Positions 38,321 to 45,992 of a DNA stretch of 64,000 nucleotides are shown here, in pieces. The stretch spans positions 551,495-615,494 of the forward strand of contig NZ_LMNU01000001.1 in assembly GCF_001423085.1 (NCBI RefSeq). The letters run 5' to 3'. The notes under the pieces were generated by a model, which was given only the letters and a program-made list of their open reading frames with translations, did not search any database and was not told the origin of the DNA. Origin of the DNA: Methylobacterium sp. Leaf125 (GTDB lineage: Bacteria; Pseudomonadota; Alphaproteobacteria; Rhizobiales; Beijerinckiaceae). Position 1 is the first letter of the stretch; each line of letters starts with the position of its first letter. The translations under genes and the position numbers were made by a program.

Positions 38321-38395
38321 GGGGATTCTCCGGCTTGCCGTGGTGACGGTCCCAGAGATGCGTGATCCACACAGACGCCGAAAGCCGCTCAATCT

Positions 38396-38408
38396 AGACG
38401 GTCCGTCT
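38396..38408. promoter_or_regulatory. palindrome between the NmrA-like gene and its LysR neighbour
   Basis: AGACGGTCCGTCT is a perfect six-base inverted repeat around one central T. It lies in the 134-bp divergent intergenic region, 47 bases before the GTG of the regulator. A LysR-type operator here is plausible from position, not proven. Confidence 0.5.
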
Positions 38409-38454
38409 CGCATGTGGAACGCTGGGTCGGGGAACACGGGGCGGGGGAACACAG

Positions 38455-39369
38455 GTGGCGGACCGCATGGATCTCCTCGCCCTCGCCGACTTCAATCTCG
38501 TCGCCCGCCACGGCGGGTTCGGGCGCGCCGCCCGGGCGGCCGGACGTCCGAAGGCGACCCTGTCGCGCCGGGTCTCGGAGCTGGAGGCCGCCCTCGACCT
38601 GCGCCTGTTCGAGCGCGGCGGCCGCACGCTGACGCTCACCGAGGAAGGGCGCGCCCTCCACGCGCGGACGGGGGTGTTGCTGGCCGAGCTCGACGAGACC
38701 GCGGCGGCCATCGCCTCGGGCAGCGCGACGCCGCGTGGCCGTCTGCGGATCAGTGCGCCGCTCCTGTTCTCCCAGGTCGCCATGGGGAAGCTGGCGGCTG
38801 CGTTCGCGATGACCCACCCGGAGGTCCGGCTCGAAGTCACCACGGAGGACCGGGCCGTCGACATGGTCGAGGAGGGCTACGACCTCGCCATCCGGGTCGA
38901 TCCCGAGGCCGATGCGAGCTTGGTCGGGCGCATCGTCCTGCGCGACCACCTGGTCGTCGTGGCGAGCCCGAACCTCGCCCGGCCAACCGGCGACCGGCCC
39001 GTGCCGGCCGTGGTTCGCGGCTCGGGCGGCGGCGATGCCTGGTCCATGCGCACCCCCGGCGGACCGTCGCCCCTCGCCTTCGAGCCCGTGCTGCGCCTGT
39101 CGTCGCTCATCATGGTGCGCGATGCGATCCGGGCCGGCATCGGCGCGGGCCGGCTGCCGATCTCGCTGGTCAGCCGAGACCTGGCTGCCGGCACCCTGGT
39201 GCGGTGGGGCGACATCGACGGCCCCGACATCGCGCTCTGGGCGCTCTATCCCTCGCGCCGGCTGCTCAGCGCGCGGGTCGCGGCCTTCCTCGATCACCTG
39301 AAGCGGGCCTTTCCCCACGGCACGCCGGAGGAGCTGGCCGCCTATGTGGGGCCTGAGTCAGAGGTGTGA
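38455..39369 (+). CDS. LysR-family transcriptional regulator
   Basis: The 304-aa protein has an N-terminal winged helix (MDLLALADFNLVARHGGFGRAARAAGRPKATLSRRVSELEAAL, residues 5-47). A linker helix and an effector-binding domain of the CrgA/AaeR type follow (GRLRISAPLLFSQVAMGKLAAAF, LVVVASPNLARPTGDRP). It probably regulates the divergent NmrA-like gene. GTG at 38455 or ATG at 38467 may be the start; the GTG lies nearer to an upstream GGAACACAGG. A 14-bp tandem duplication covers the stop codon. Confidence 0.9.
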   Translation: MADRMDLLALADFNLVARHGGFGRAARAAGRPKATLSRRVSELEAALDLRLFERGGRTLTLTEEGRALHARTGVLLAELDETAAAIASGSATPRGRLRISAPLLFSQVAMGKLAAAFAMTHPEVRLEVTTEDRAVDMVEEGYDLAIRVDPEADASLVGRIVLRDHLVVVASPNLARPTGDRPVPAVVRGSGGGDAWSMRTPGGPSPLAFEPVLRLSSLIMVRDAIRAGIGAGRLPISLVSRDLAAGTLVRWGDIDGPDIALWALYPSRRLLSARVAAFLDHLKRAFPHGTPEELAAYVGPESEV

Positions 39370-39392
39370 GGTCGGGGGCGTGAGGTCGGGGC
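39366..39392 (+). repeat. 14-bp tandem duplication at the LysR gene's stop
   Basis: GTGAGGTCGGGGGC (39366-39379) is followed by GTGAGGTCGGGGC (39380-39392), differing by one G. The TGA stop codon (39367-39369) is in the first copy. Confidence 0.85.
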
Positions 39393-39467
39393 GCGGCTGC
39401 CGCCGTGCCCGTCCGTGAATCGCCCCGCGACCGACCGGGCGCGCAGGGCCCGCCGCTGCGGACGCGG

Positions 39468-39830
39468 CTAGCGCGGGTTCTGCCAGGTGGTCGCGGCGGG
39501 CGCGATGAGGACCGGGGTCAGGCTGCCGGTGGCGGCCGGGGCAGCGGGGCGGACCGGCGCGGCGCGCTCCTCGGCCACCCGCAGCTTGCGCGGGGCGACC
39601 GCGGCCCGCCGGGCGGCGCGCACCCGGCGACGGCGCGGGCGGGGGCTCTCGGAGGTCGCGCCGATATAGCCGCCGACGATGCCGCCCACGACCGCACCCA
39701 CCGGTCCGCCGACCAGGGCGCCCGCCACCGCGCCGGTGCCCACGCCCACCGTGGTCTTGCTCGCGGCCATCGCGGCCTGCGGCGCCGCGAGGGCGCCGAT
39801 GAGCAGCAGTGCGGAGGTCAATGCCTTCAT
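39468..39830 (-). CDS. secreted glycine-zipper protein
   Basis: The 120-aa product has a signal peptide (MKALTSALLLIGALAAPQAAMA). A glycine-zipper membrane-inserting stretch follows (VGTGAVAGALVGGPVGAVVGGIVGGYIG, about residues 29-57). The tail is strongly basic and Pro/Ala-rich (RPRRRRVRAARR). Such proteins are commonly membrane-associated in alphaproteobacteria, function unknown. The ATG at 39830 is standard. It sits between the LysR regulator (convergent) and the LRR kinase (same strand). Confidence 0.78.
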   Translation of the reverse strand: MKALTSALLLIGALAAPQAAMAASKTTVGVGTGAVAGALVGGPVGAVVGGIVGGYIGATSESPRPRRRRVRAARRAAVAPRKLRVAEERAAPVRPAAPAATGSLTPVLIAPAATTWQNPR

Positions 39831-39962
39831 GGTCCCCGTAACCCCTTGAATCCGGCTGCGGTCCCTGGCGGGCCACCGTGACCAAATCGGGGCCGCACCG
39901 TGCCGGGGCGCGGTTTCGGCCCCTCGACGCCGACGCCCGGCCGGGCCTGTGCTTTCCGCACA

Positions 39963-41279
39963 TCAGTCGTCGCGGCCGGCGCCCGCGGTCTCGGTCGGGA
40001 GAAGGGCGAGAAGATCGGAGAACGCCGGGCGCGCGCCGAGATCGGGCCCCGTGCAGGCCCGCTCCAGATCGCGCCAGGGGCCGGATTCGAGGCCCGCAAG
40101 GGTGAGGAGTTCGCCCAGGAGCAGTCCCCAGGCCCGGACTTCGATCCGGCGCAGGGCCGTGCCGGCGGGGCCCTCGGGCAGGGTCGAGGCGGCGCCGAAA
40201 TCGCTGACCACGGCGGCGCCGTCCGTGCCGTCCCACAGGATGTTGTGGCCGTAGAGGTCGCCGTGCAGGATCCGGCGGGCGTGGAGATGGGCGCAGGCCT
40301 CCGCCGCGCCCCGGGCGATGCGCAGGGCCACCGCCGGCGTCAGAGCGAAGCCGGGCGCGTAGACGTCGCGGCTGCAGCTCTCCAGGCTCGGGGGCCCGGC
40401 GAGCACCCGCCACGCCGCCGGCAGCAGCGGCATCAGCAGCCCCTCCGCCCCCGCCGGGTGATCGACGATGCGCCCCAGGGCGCCGGTAAGGTGCGGGTGC
40501 GCGCCGGCTGCGAGGCAGGCCGCCATCTCGCGCTCGGGCAGGCCGTCGCTGGTCATGGTGCCCTTGAACAGCTTCAGCGCGACGGCCTCGGCCGGGGCTC
40601 CGTCGCGGCGCCAGAGCGCCCGGTAGACGCGGCCCGAGGCGCCCTCGCCGAGGAGGTCGCCGGGTTCGAGCGCGTGCCAGGGCACGCCCGGCACGTCGCG
40701 GCACCCGGGCGCGTCGTCGACGGGATTGCCCGCGAAGGAGGTCCAGGCCAGGGCCGGCAGGGTGGTCAGCCAGGGCGGCAGCGCCTCCAGGCGGTTGGCG
40801 GCCAGGCGCACCAGTTCGAGGTTCGGCGCCCCCGCCAGGCTCTCGGGCAGCGCCGTCAGGGCATTGCCCGAGAGCATGAGCTTCTGCAGCCGCGGGCGCT
40901 GCCCGAGGGCGTCCGGCAGGGTGGCGATCCGGTTGTCCGTGAGGGTGAGCCAGCGCAGGGCGGGGGGCAGGGCCTCGCCCGGCACCTCCACCAGCCCGGT
41001 GCCGCGAAAGCCGACCTGGCTCAGGGCCGGGCATTCCCCCAGGACCGGCGGCAGGCGGGTGAAGCGGCTGCCCGAGCAGAACAGCACGCGCAGGTGCCGC
41101 AGGCGGCCGAACTCCGCCGGCAGCGCCGCGAGGTGGCTGCCGCTGAGATCCAGCAGCTCGAGGGTGTCGGCGAGCCCGAAGATCTCGGGCGGGAATTCGG
41201 TGAGGCCGGGGGGGAAGCGCAGGGCCCGGGCCCCGGCGCAGTCGCCCCGGCGCAGGGCCGTCAGCAGATCCTGGGTCAT
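39963..41279 (-). CDS. leucine-rich-repeat protein with C-terminal protein kinase domain
   Basis: The 438-aa cytoplasmic protein has an N-terminal leucine-rich-repeat array of about seven units (residues 20-195; e.g. LELLDLSGSHLAALP, LQKLMLSGNALTALP). A eukaryotic-like kinase follows (about 205-425). The glycine loop is LLGEGASGRVYRA, the lysine is in VALKLFKG, the catalytic loop is LHGDLYGHNIL (about residue 339) and the metal loop is VVSDFGAAS. Asp of HGD and DFG are both kept, so activity is possible. There is no membrane helix, unlike plant receptor kinases. Targets are unknown. xerC lies 28 bp upstream on the same strand, so co-transcription is likely. Confidence 0.9.
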   Translation of the reverse strand: MTQDLLTALRRGDCAGARALRFPPGLTEFPPEIFGLADTLELLDLSGSHLAALPAEFGRLRHLRVLFCSGSRFTRLPPVLGECPALSQVGFRGTGLVEVPGEALPPALRWLTLTDNRIATLPDALGQRPRLQKLMLSGNALTALPESLAGAPNLELVRLAANRLEALPPWLTTLPALAWTSFAGNPVDDAPGCRDVPGVPWHALEPGDLLGEGASGRVYRALWRRDGAPAEAVALKLFKGTMTSDGLPEREMAACLAAGAHPHLTGALGRIVDHPAGAEGLLMPLLPAAWRVLAGPPSLESCSRDVYAPGFALTPAVALRIARGAAEACAHLHARRILHGDLYGHNILWDGTDGAAVVSDFGAASTLPEGPAGTALRRIEVRAWGLLLGELLTLAGLESGPWRDLERACTGPDLGARPAFSDLLALLPTETAGAGRDD

Positions 41280-41307
41280 GTCGGGGACGCGGGGAGGGGG
41301 AGCCGGA

Positions 41308-42360
41308 TCATGCCCCCGGTTCTAGCGCGGGCGCGGGGCCGGGCGCACGGCTTTTCACGCGCAGGGCCGCGGCCCGGCCGGCACCGGCGCGCGGATGGGC
41401 GGCGTCGAAGGCCTCCATCAGGCGGGCGGCGTCGATCTTGGTGTAGAGCTGCGTCGTGGCGAGCGAGGCGTGGCCGAGCAGCTCCTGGATCGCCCGCAGC
41501 TCGCCCTGGCGCGCCAGGAGGTGGGTGGCGAAGGAGTGGCGCAGGGCGTGCGGCGTCGCGCTCGGGGGCAGGCCGAGCCCGCCGCGCATCGCCGCCACGG
41601 CGTACTGGATGACCCGCGGCGAGAGCGGGCCGCCCTTGGCGCCGACGAAGAGCGGGCCGTCCGGCGCCAGGGCGTAGGGGCAGGCCGCGACATAGGCCGC
41701 CACCGCCGCGGCGACCACCGGCAGCACCGGCACCATCCGCATCTTGCCGCCCTTGCCCAGCACCGTGACGGCGTCGACCCCCGGCACCTGCGCGTCCCGG
41801 GCGGTCAGCCCGAGGGCTTCCGAGATGCGCAGGCCCGAGCCGTAGAGCAGGGCCAGCACGGCCGCGTCGCGGGCCAGGATCCAGGGCTCGCGGGTCTCGC
41901 CGGCCCGCAGTTCCGGCCCGGTCATCGCCCGGGCGGCGTCGATGGGGATCGGGCGCGGCAGGCGCCGCTCCACCTTGGGCGAGCGCACGGCGCCCAGAGC
42001 CGCCACGGTGCCGTGGCCCTGGCGCTCGAGGTGGCGGGCGAAGGAGCGCAGGCCCGCCAGCGCCCGCATCAGCGAGCGTCCGCCGACCCCGTCCGCCCGG
42101 CGCGCGGCCATGAAGGCGCGCACGTCCCGGGGCTTGAGCGCGACGAGCTGGGCGATGCCGGGGCGGCCGTGCCGCCCGGCGCAATGGGCCAGGAACTGGC
42201 GCAGGTCCCTTGCATAGGCCTCGACGGTGTTGGGCGACAGGCGGCGCTCGCGGGCGAGCTCGTCCTGCCAGGCCCGGGCCTCGGCGAGCAGGCCCGCATC
42301 CCCCGGAAACGCCAGGGCGTCGGCGGGCAGGGGGGACGGGTCGGGTGCGGAGGAGGCCAT
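41308..42360 (-). CDS. xerC: tyrosine recombinase XerC
   Basis: The 350-aa protein resolves chromosome dimers at dif with XerD. An N-terminal SAM-like domain (LSPNTVEAYARDLRQFLAHC, about residues 41-60) is followed by the catalytic domain. Catalytic residues are visible: Arg in YGSGLRISEAL, Lys in GKGGKMR, HALRHSFATHLL (H-x-x-R), LGHASLATTQLYT (His and Tyr nucleophile). The overall pattern is that of a housekeeping XerC and not of a phage integrase. The C-terminal extension (VKSRAPGPAPALEPGA) is longer than usual. Confidence 0.93.
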   Translation of the reverse strand: MASSAPDPSPLPADALAFPGDAGLLAEARAWQDELARERRLSPNTVEAYARDLRQFLAHCAGRHGRPGIAQLVALKPRDVRAFMAARRADGVGGRSLMRALAGLRSFARHLERQGHGTVAALGAVRSPKVERRLPRPIPIDAARAMTGPELRAGETREPWILARDAAVLALLYGSGLRISEALGLTARDAQVPGVDAVTVLGKGGKMRMVPVLPVVAAAVAAYVAACPYALAPDGPLFVGAKGGPLSPRVIQYAVAAMRGGLGLPPSATPHALRHSFATHLLARQGELRAIQELLGHASLATTQLYTKIDAARLMEAFDAAHPRAGAGRAAALRVKSRAPGPAPALEPGA

Positions 42361-42463
42361 CCCGCCACTGAAGCCCGAGAGGCGTTGACGCTCCGTTGCC
42401 GAAGGGCCGCGCGGGCGGGGCGGGACGGACCGTCCGGGAGACCGGGCGGGCGATCGCACGGCG

Positions 42464-44020
42464 TTACGCCGCTCCCCGCAAGGCCTCCGGTGCCGGCTCC
42501 GCGATCGCACCGGATTGCAGGACGGTGGCCAGCAGACTGCCCATCTCGGCGAGGGGGCGAGGCTTGCTGAAAAGGTAGCCCTGCAGCTCGTCGCAGCCCT
42601 CGACGCGCAGCATCTCCCTCTGCTCGTTCGTCTCGACACCTTCCGCGAGGACTTTGATGTTGAGCGCTCGACCCAGACCGATGACCGCGCGGATGATCTC
42701 GATACTGCCTTCGTCCTTCGCCATGCCCTGGACGAAGGAGCGATCGATCTTGATCTTGTCGAAGGGAAACAGGCGAAGGTAGCTCAGGGACGAGTACCCC
42801 GTCCCGAAGTCGTCCATCGAGATCCGGATGCCACGGGCGCGCATCGTGTGCAGGGTGTCGAGCGTGGCCTCACCGTCCTGCATCAGCACGGACTCGGTGA
42901 TTTCGAGCTCCAGCCGCTGGGCGGCGAGACCGGAGGCATCGAGGGCGCTCCAGACATGGTCGAGAAGGGTGCTTCGGGTGAACTGGACCGGCGAGAGATT
43001 CACCGCCACCCTGAGCTCCGGCGCCCAGCCCATGGCATCCGTACACGCCTGCTTCAACACCCAGGCGCCGATCTCGTGGATGAGGCCGATTTCCTCGGCG
43101 ATCGGGATGAAGGCGGCCGGTGGCACCATCCCCCGCACGGGATGTTTCCAGCGCAGGAGCGCCTCGAAGCCCACCAGGCCGCCCGCACCGGCCTCGAGGA
43201 GGGGCTGATAGAAGACCTCGAATTGCTGCTTGGCGAGCCCCGCGCGAAGATCGCGCTCCAAGGCCAGGCGCGCGAGGCGCTCGCCATCCATCTCCGGGCT
43301 GAACAGCTCCCAGGTTCCACGCTGGCGGACTTTGGCGCGGTAGAGCGCGATGTCGGCGTTGTGCAGCAGCGTCTCCGCGCTTTCTTCGGCATCGGTCGTC
43401 AGCGCGATGCCGATGCTGGCGCCCACGTGAACGGTCCGGCCCTCCAGCTCGAAAGGGTGCTGCAGGGTGGCGATCAGCCGCTCCGCGAGAGCCGCGGCGT
43501 GTTCCGGTCGTTCGCCGCCGCAGGCGACGACGGCAAACTCATCGCCGCTGAGCCGCGCCGCGAAGATCGACGCGCCGGCGGCGGCCGAGAGCCTTTTTCC
43601 GACGCCCTTGAGCAACGCGTCGCCGCAGGCATGACCGAAGCTGTCGTTCACGGCTTTGAAGCCGTCCAGATCGAGGTACAGCAGCGCGACGGCGCCGGGC
43701 CGATGGCTCCGCTCCAGGACCTGTCGGAGATGCTTGCCGAACATCAGCCGGTTCGGAAGTCCGGTGAGCAGATCGCGCTCGGCCAGGAACAAGGCGTGCC
43801 GGCGCTCGTCGTCGAGTTCGCGGGTCCGCTCGGTGACGCGCTGCTCCAGGTTCGCGTTCAGCTGCGCCAGGGAGCGGTTCAGCTCATGAAGCGCCAGGCT
43901 CTTGCTCTCCAGCAGGGTCTCCGCCTGCTCCCGGGCACTCGTCTGACGCGCGAGGCGTCGTTCCAGGCGTCGGACTTGATCGAGCAGGACCGCCGTCGGC
44001 GCGTCGGTGGCGAGGGACAT
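42464..44020 (-). CDS. GGDEF-EAL bifunctional c-di-GMP enzyme
   Basis: The 518-aa cytoplasmic protein has an N-terminal coiled coil (residues 10-75), a diguanylate cyclase domain (about 80-240; active site variant LSGDEFAVV, so SGDEF rather than GGDEF) and an EAL phosphodiesterase domain (about 255-500). The EAL domain has FEALLRWKHP, VNLSPVQF, LEITESVLM, MDDFGTGYSSLSYL and KIDRSFVQG. EAL and its metal-binding residues look intact, so the protein is probably a phosphodiesterase, with cyclase activity possible. It lies one base after the stop of an H-NOX gene, so the heme-NO sensor most likely regulates it directly. Confidence 0.94.
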   Translation of the reverse strand: MSLATDAPTAVLLDQVRRLERRLARQTSAREQAETLLESKSLALHELNRSLAQLNANLEQRVTERTRELDDERRHALFLAERDLLTGLPNRLMFGKHLRQVLERSHRPGAVALLYLDLDGFKAVNDSFGHACGDALLKGVGKRLSAAAGASIFAARLSGDEFAVVACGGERPEHAAALAERLIATLQHPFELEGRTVHVGASIGIALTTDAEESAETLLHNADIALYRAKVRQRGTWELFSPEMDGERLARLALERDLRAGLAKQQFEVFYQPLLEAGAGGLVGFEALLRWKHPVRGMVPPAAFIPIAEEIGLIHEIGAWVLKQACTDAMGWAPELRVAVNLSPVQFTRSTLLDHVWSALDASGLAAQRLELEITESVLMQDGEATLDTLHTMRARGIRISMDDFGTGYSSLSYLRLFPFDKIKIDRSFVQGMAKDEGSIEIIRAVIGLGRALNIKVLAEGVETNEQREMLRVEGCDELQGYLFSKPRPLAEMGSLLATVLQSGAIAEPAPEALRGAA

Positions 44021-44021
44021 G

Positions 44022-44570
44022 TCAGGAGTCCAGGAGGGTGATCGTGATGCGCGTGTAGGCGCCGCGGGCGTTGGTTGCGGGCTCGCACGCCATGTGGACC
44101 GGCTGCTGGACGTGAGCGGCCGCGCCCTTGATCACGCCGACGGCGAGCGCCGACAGCGGCTTGCAGCTGTAATAGCCCAGGGTGAGCTGACGTTCGGTCC
44201 GCTGCTCCGACAGGAAAGAGGGGAGCTCAGCGTCTGGATAGAGCTTCCGCACCTCCGTTTCGTGGAAGTCGTCGATGCCCTCGAGGATGTCGAACAGCCC
44301 GCGCTGCTGCGTGAAGAAGTGCGGAGCGTAGTTGACCCAGCGCTCGAAGCAGTGGGTGCCAAAGGCGTCGAGGGTGTCTGGCAGCGATTTGCCCGTGGCG
44401 CGCGTCAGCGCCACCAGCAGCGCCACCGCCTCCTGGAAGGGATAGCTTCCGATGCTGGTATAGCCGCCATCATGCGGCAGCTGGGCGGCCTCGATGATGT
44501 CATCCACCATGTTGGCGCCATGCAGGGCTTCGACATGGCGGAACAACTCCGTGAAGACCAAGCCCTTCAT
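44022..44570 (-). CDS. heme-NO-binding (H-NOX) sensor protein
   Basis: The 182-aa protein is a stand-alone H-NOX domain that binds heme and senses nitric oxide. It starts MKGLVFTELFRHVE. The proximal heme ligand is His103 in DDFHETEVRKLYP. The heme-propionate motif, normally YxSxR, reads YYSCK here (Tyr133, Ser135, Lys137), a conservative change. A distal Tyr of oxygen-binding H-NOX is not evident, so NO sensing is inferred. Stop and the start of the following GGDEF-EAL gene are separated by one base (TGACATG), showing translational coupling. H-NOX with c-di-GMP enzymes is a known biofilm circuit in Legionella and Shewanella. Confidence 0.94.
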   Translation of the reverse strand: MKGLVFTELFRHVEALHGANMVDDIIEAAQLPHDGGYTSIGSYPFQEAVALLVALTRATGKSLPDTLDAFGTHCFERWVNYAPHFFTQQRGLFDILEGIDDFHETEVRKLYPDAELPSFLSEQRTERQLTLGYYSCKPLSALAVGVIKGAAAHVQQPVHMACEPATNARGAYTRITITLLDS

Positions 44571-45020
44571 ATGCCTAACCCGTATTGACGTTCTCGTTTC
44601 CGCTTTGCATAGACGCGAGACTCTTAACGTCGTGTAATGACGGTATTCATCGCGGCTCTTGGCAAGTTCGGCGCCGGCGAAAGCGTCGTTAATAAATTGA
44701 GATCGGGTTCAGTCGGGTGACGACGCGGCGCGTATCCCGGGTCAATGCTGCATATCCACCGGCATGCGCCGCCGCGACGTCCCGGAACCCCGCGTCTCGG
44801 CGCAGCGCCAGGCCCCGCCAGGCCCCGCCAAGCCCCGCCGACCCTCGTCGAGGCCTCAGCGTCAGCGGCACGCCCCGGACGGAAACGGACGGGCCGAAAG
44901 CCCCCTTCCCGGACGGACAGGCCCGGGCCCGGCTCCTCTCCGAAGCGACGCCCCGCAGCGCCTCCGAGCCGCACGGAGGCTGGCGGCGCTGGGTCCGGAG
45001 CGCGCCCCGCTCCCGGGCCT
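44571..45020. other. 450-bp intergenic region upstream of the H-NOX operon
   Basis: No gene is credible here. The part next to the H-NOX gene (44571-44705) is AT-richer and should hold its promoter. A ten-base tandem repeat GGCCCCGCCA is present at 44811-44840 (two exact copies and one changed). Confidence 0.5.
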
Positions 45021-45992
45021 TCACCCCCGCCCCATCCGCGCTGCCAGAAATTCCCAGATCCGCGCCTCGGCCCGGCGGGATTCCGGCAGGCCGAGGAGGG
45101 GGTAGACGTGCATCAGGCCGGGCTCCTCGTGATAGGCGAGGGGGACCTCCTCCGCCCGGGCGCGGGCGGCGAGGCGGCGGGCATCGGCCACCAGGATGTC
45201 GTGGGTGCCGCAGACGAGTGCGATCGGCGGCAGGCCCCGCAGGGTGCCGAAGAGGGGGCTGACCCGCTCGTCCGTGGGGTCCCAGGCGCCCGCGTACCAG
45301 CGCCCGAGGGTCCGCACGCCCGGGCGCATCAGCATCACGTCCCGGGGTTCGATCCGGGCCTGGGACGGGTCCGAGGTGGTGACGTCGAGCCAGGGCGCGA
45401 TCAGCACGAGGCCGGCGGGGCCGGGGAGACCGGCGGGGCCGGCCTCACGGACCTGCATCGCCAGGGACAGGGCGAGGCCGCCCCCGGCGGAATCGCCCAT
45501 CAGGACGATCGGCGCCTCGGGGTCGGCCTCGGCGCAGGCCCGGTAGACCGCCATCACGAAGGCGCTCGCCTACGCGCAGGCATGCTCCGGCGTCAGCGGG
45601 TAGAGCGGCACCGTGACGGTGAGGCCCGTGGCCGAGACCAGCCGGGCGATGAAGCGCCAGTGGATGCGGGTGATCGGGCTCGTATAGGCGCCCCCGTGCA
45701 GGTAGATCACCCGGCCCGCGCGGGCTCCCGGGCTGGGGCCCCCCGTGCGCGGCGCCCGCGCCCCCGTGCGCGGCGCCCGTGCCCCCGTGCGCGGCGCGAG
45801 GGTGTAGACCTCGAAGCCGTCGCGGGTCTCCCAGGTCACCGCCAGGGTTCGGCGCATGGCCGGCGTCGGCCGGGCCGGGCGCGGGCGCCGGGCCACCGCC
45901 GCCTCGGGGTCGCGGTCCGCCTCGGCGAGGTCGCGCCGTCGCCCGGTGAAGCGGATCGCCAGGGCCAGCAGGCGCGCGGCGAGGCTGGTCAC
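45021..45992 (-). pseudogene. alpha/beta hydrolase (HSL-type esterase) interrupted by an in-frame TAG
   Basis: Read as one frame this is a 323-codon esterase of the hormone-sensitive-lipase family. An oxyanion-hole HGGAY segment is followed by the nucleophile elbow MGDSAGGGLALS, the acid in CGTHDILV and the His in LMHVYPLL. An amber codon at 45570-45572 falls between the YPLTPEHACA segment and ASAFVMAVYRACAEADPEAP, in the same frame on both sides. No indel is needed to restore it. The gene starts at GTG 45992, overlapping the GMC oxidoreductase stop by four bases. A GTG/ATG pair just after the stop could allow re-initiation but would lack the oxyanion hole. A 21-bp repeat lengthens the linker. 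Confidence 0.85.
45740..45800 (-). repeat. 21-bp in-frame tandem repeat in the hydrolase pseudogene
   Basis: CCCCCGTGCGCGGCGCCCGC plus G (45740-45760), a copy with one change (45761-45781) and a shortened third (45782-45800). They encode a seven-residue RTGARAP repeat between the N-terminal helix and the catalytic domain. Confidence 0.9.

Noticed and set aside
41308-42360. XerC as the integrase of a mobile element
   Set aside because: Sequence and context look like housekeeping XerC. There is no attachment-site duplication, tRNA target, or other mobility gene around it.
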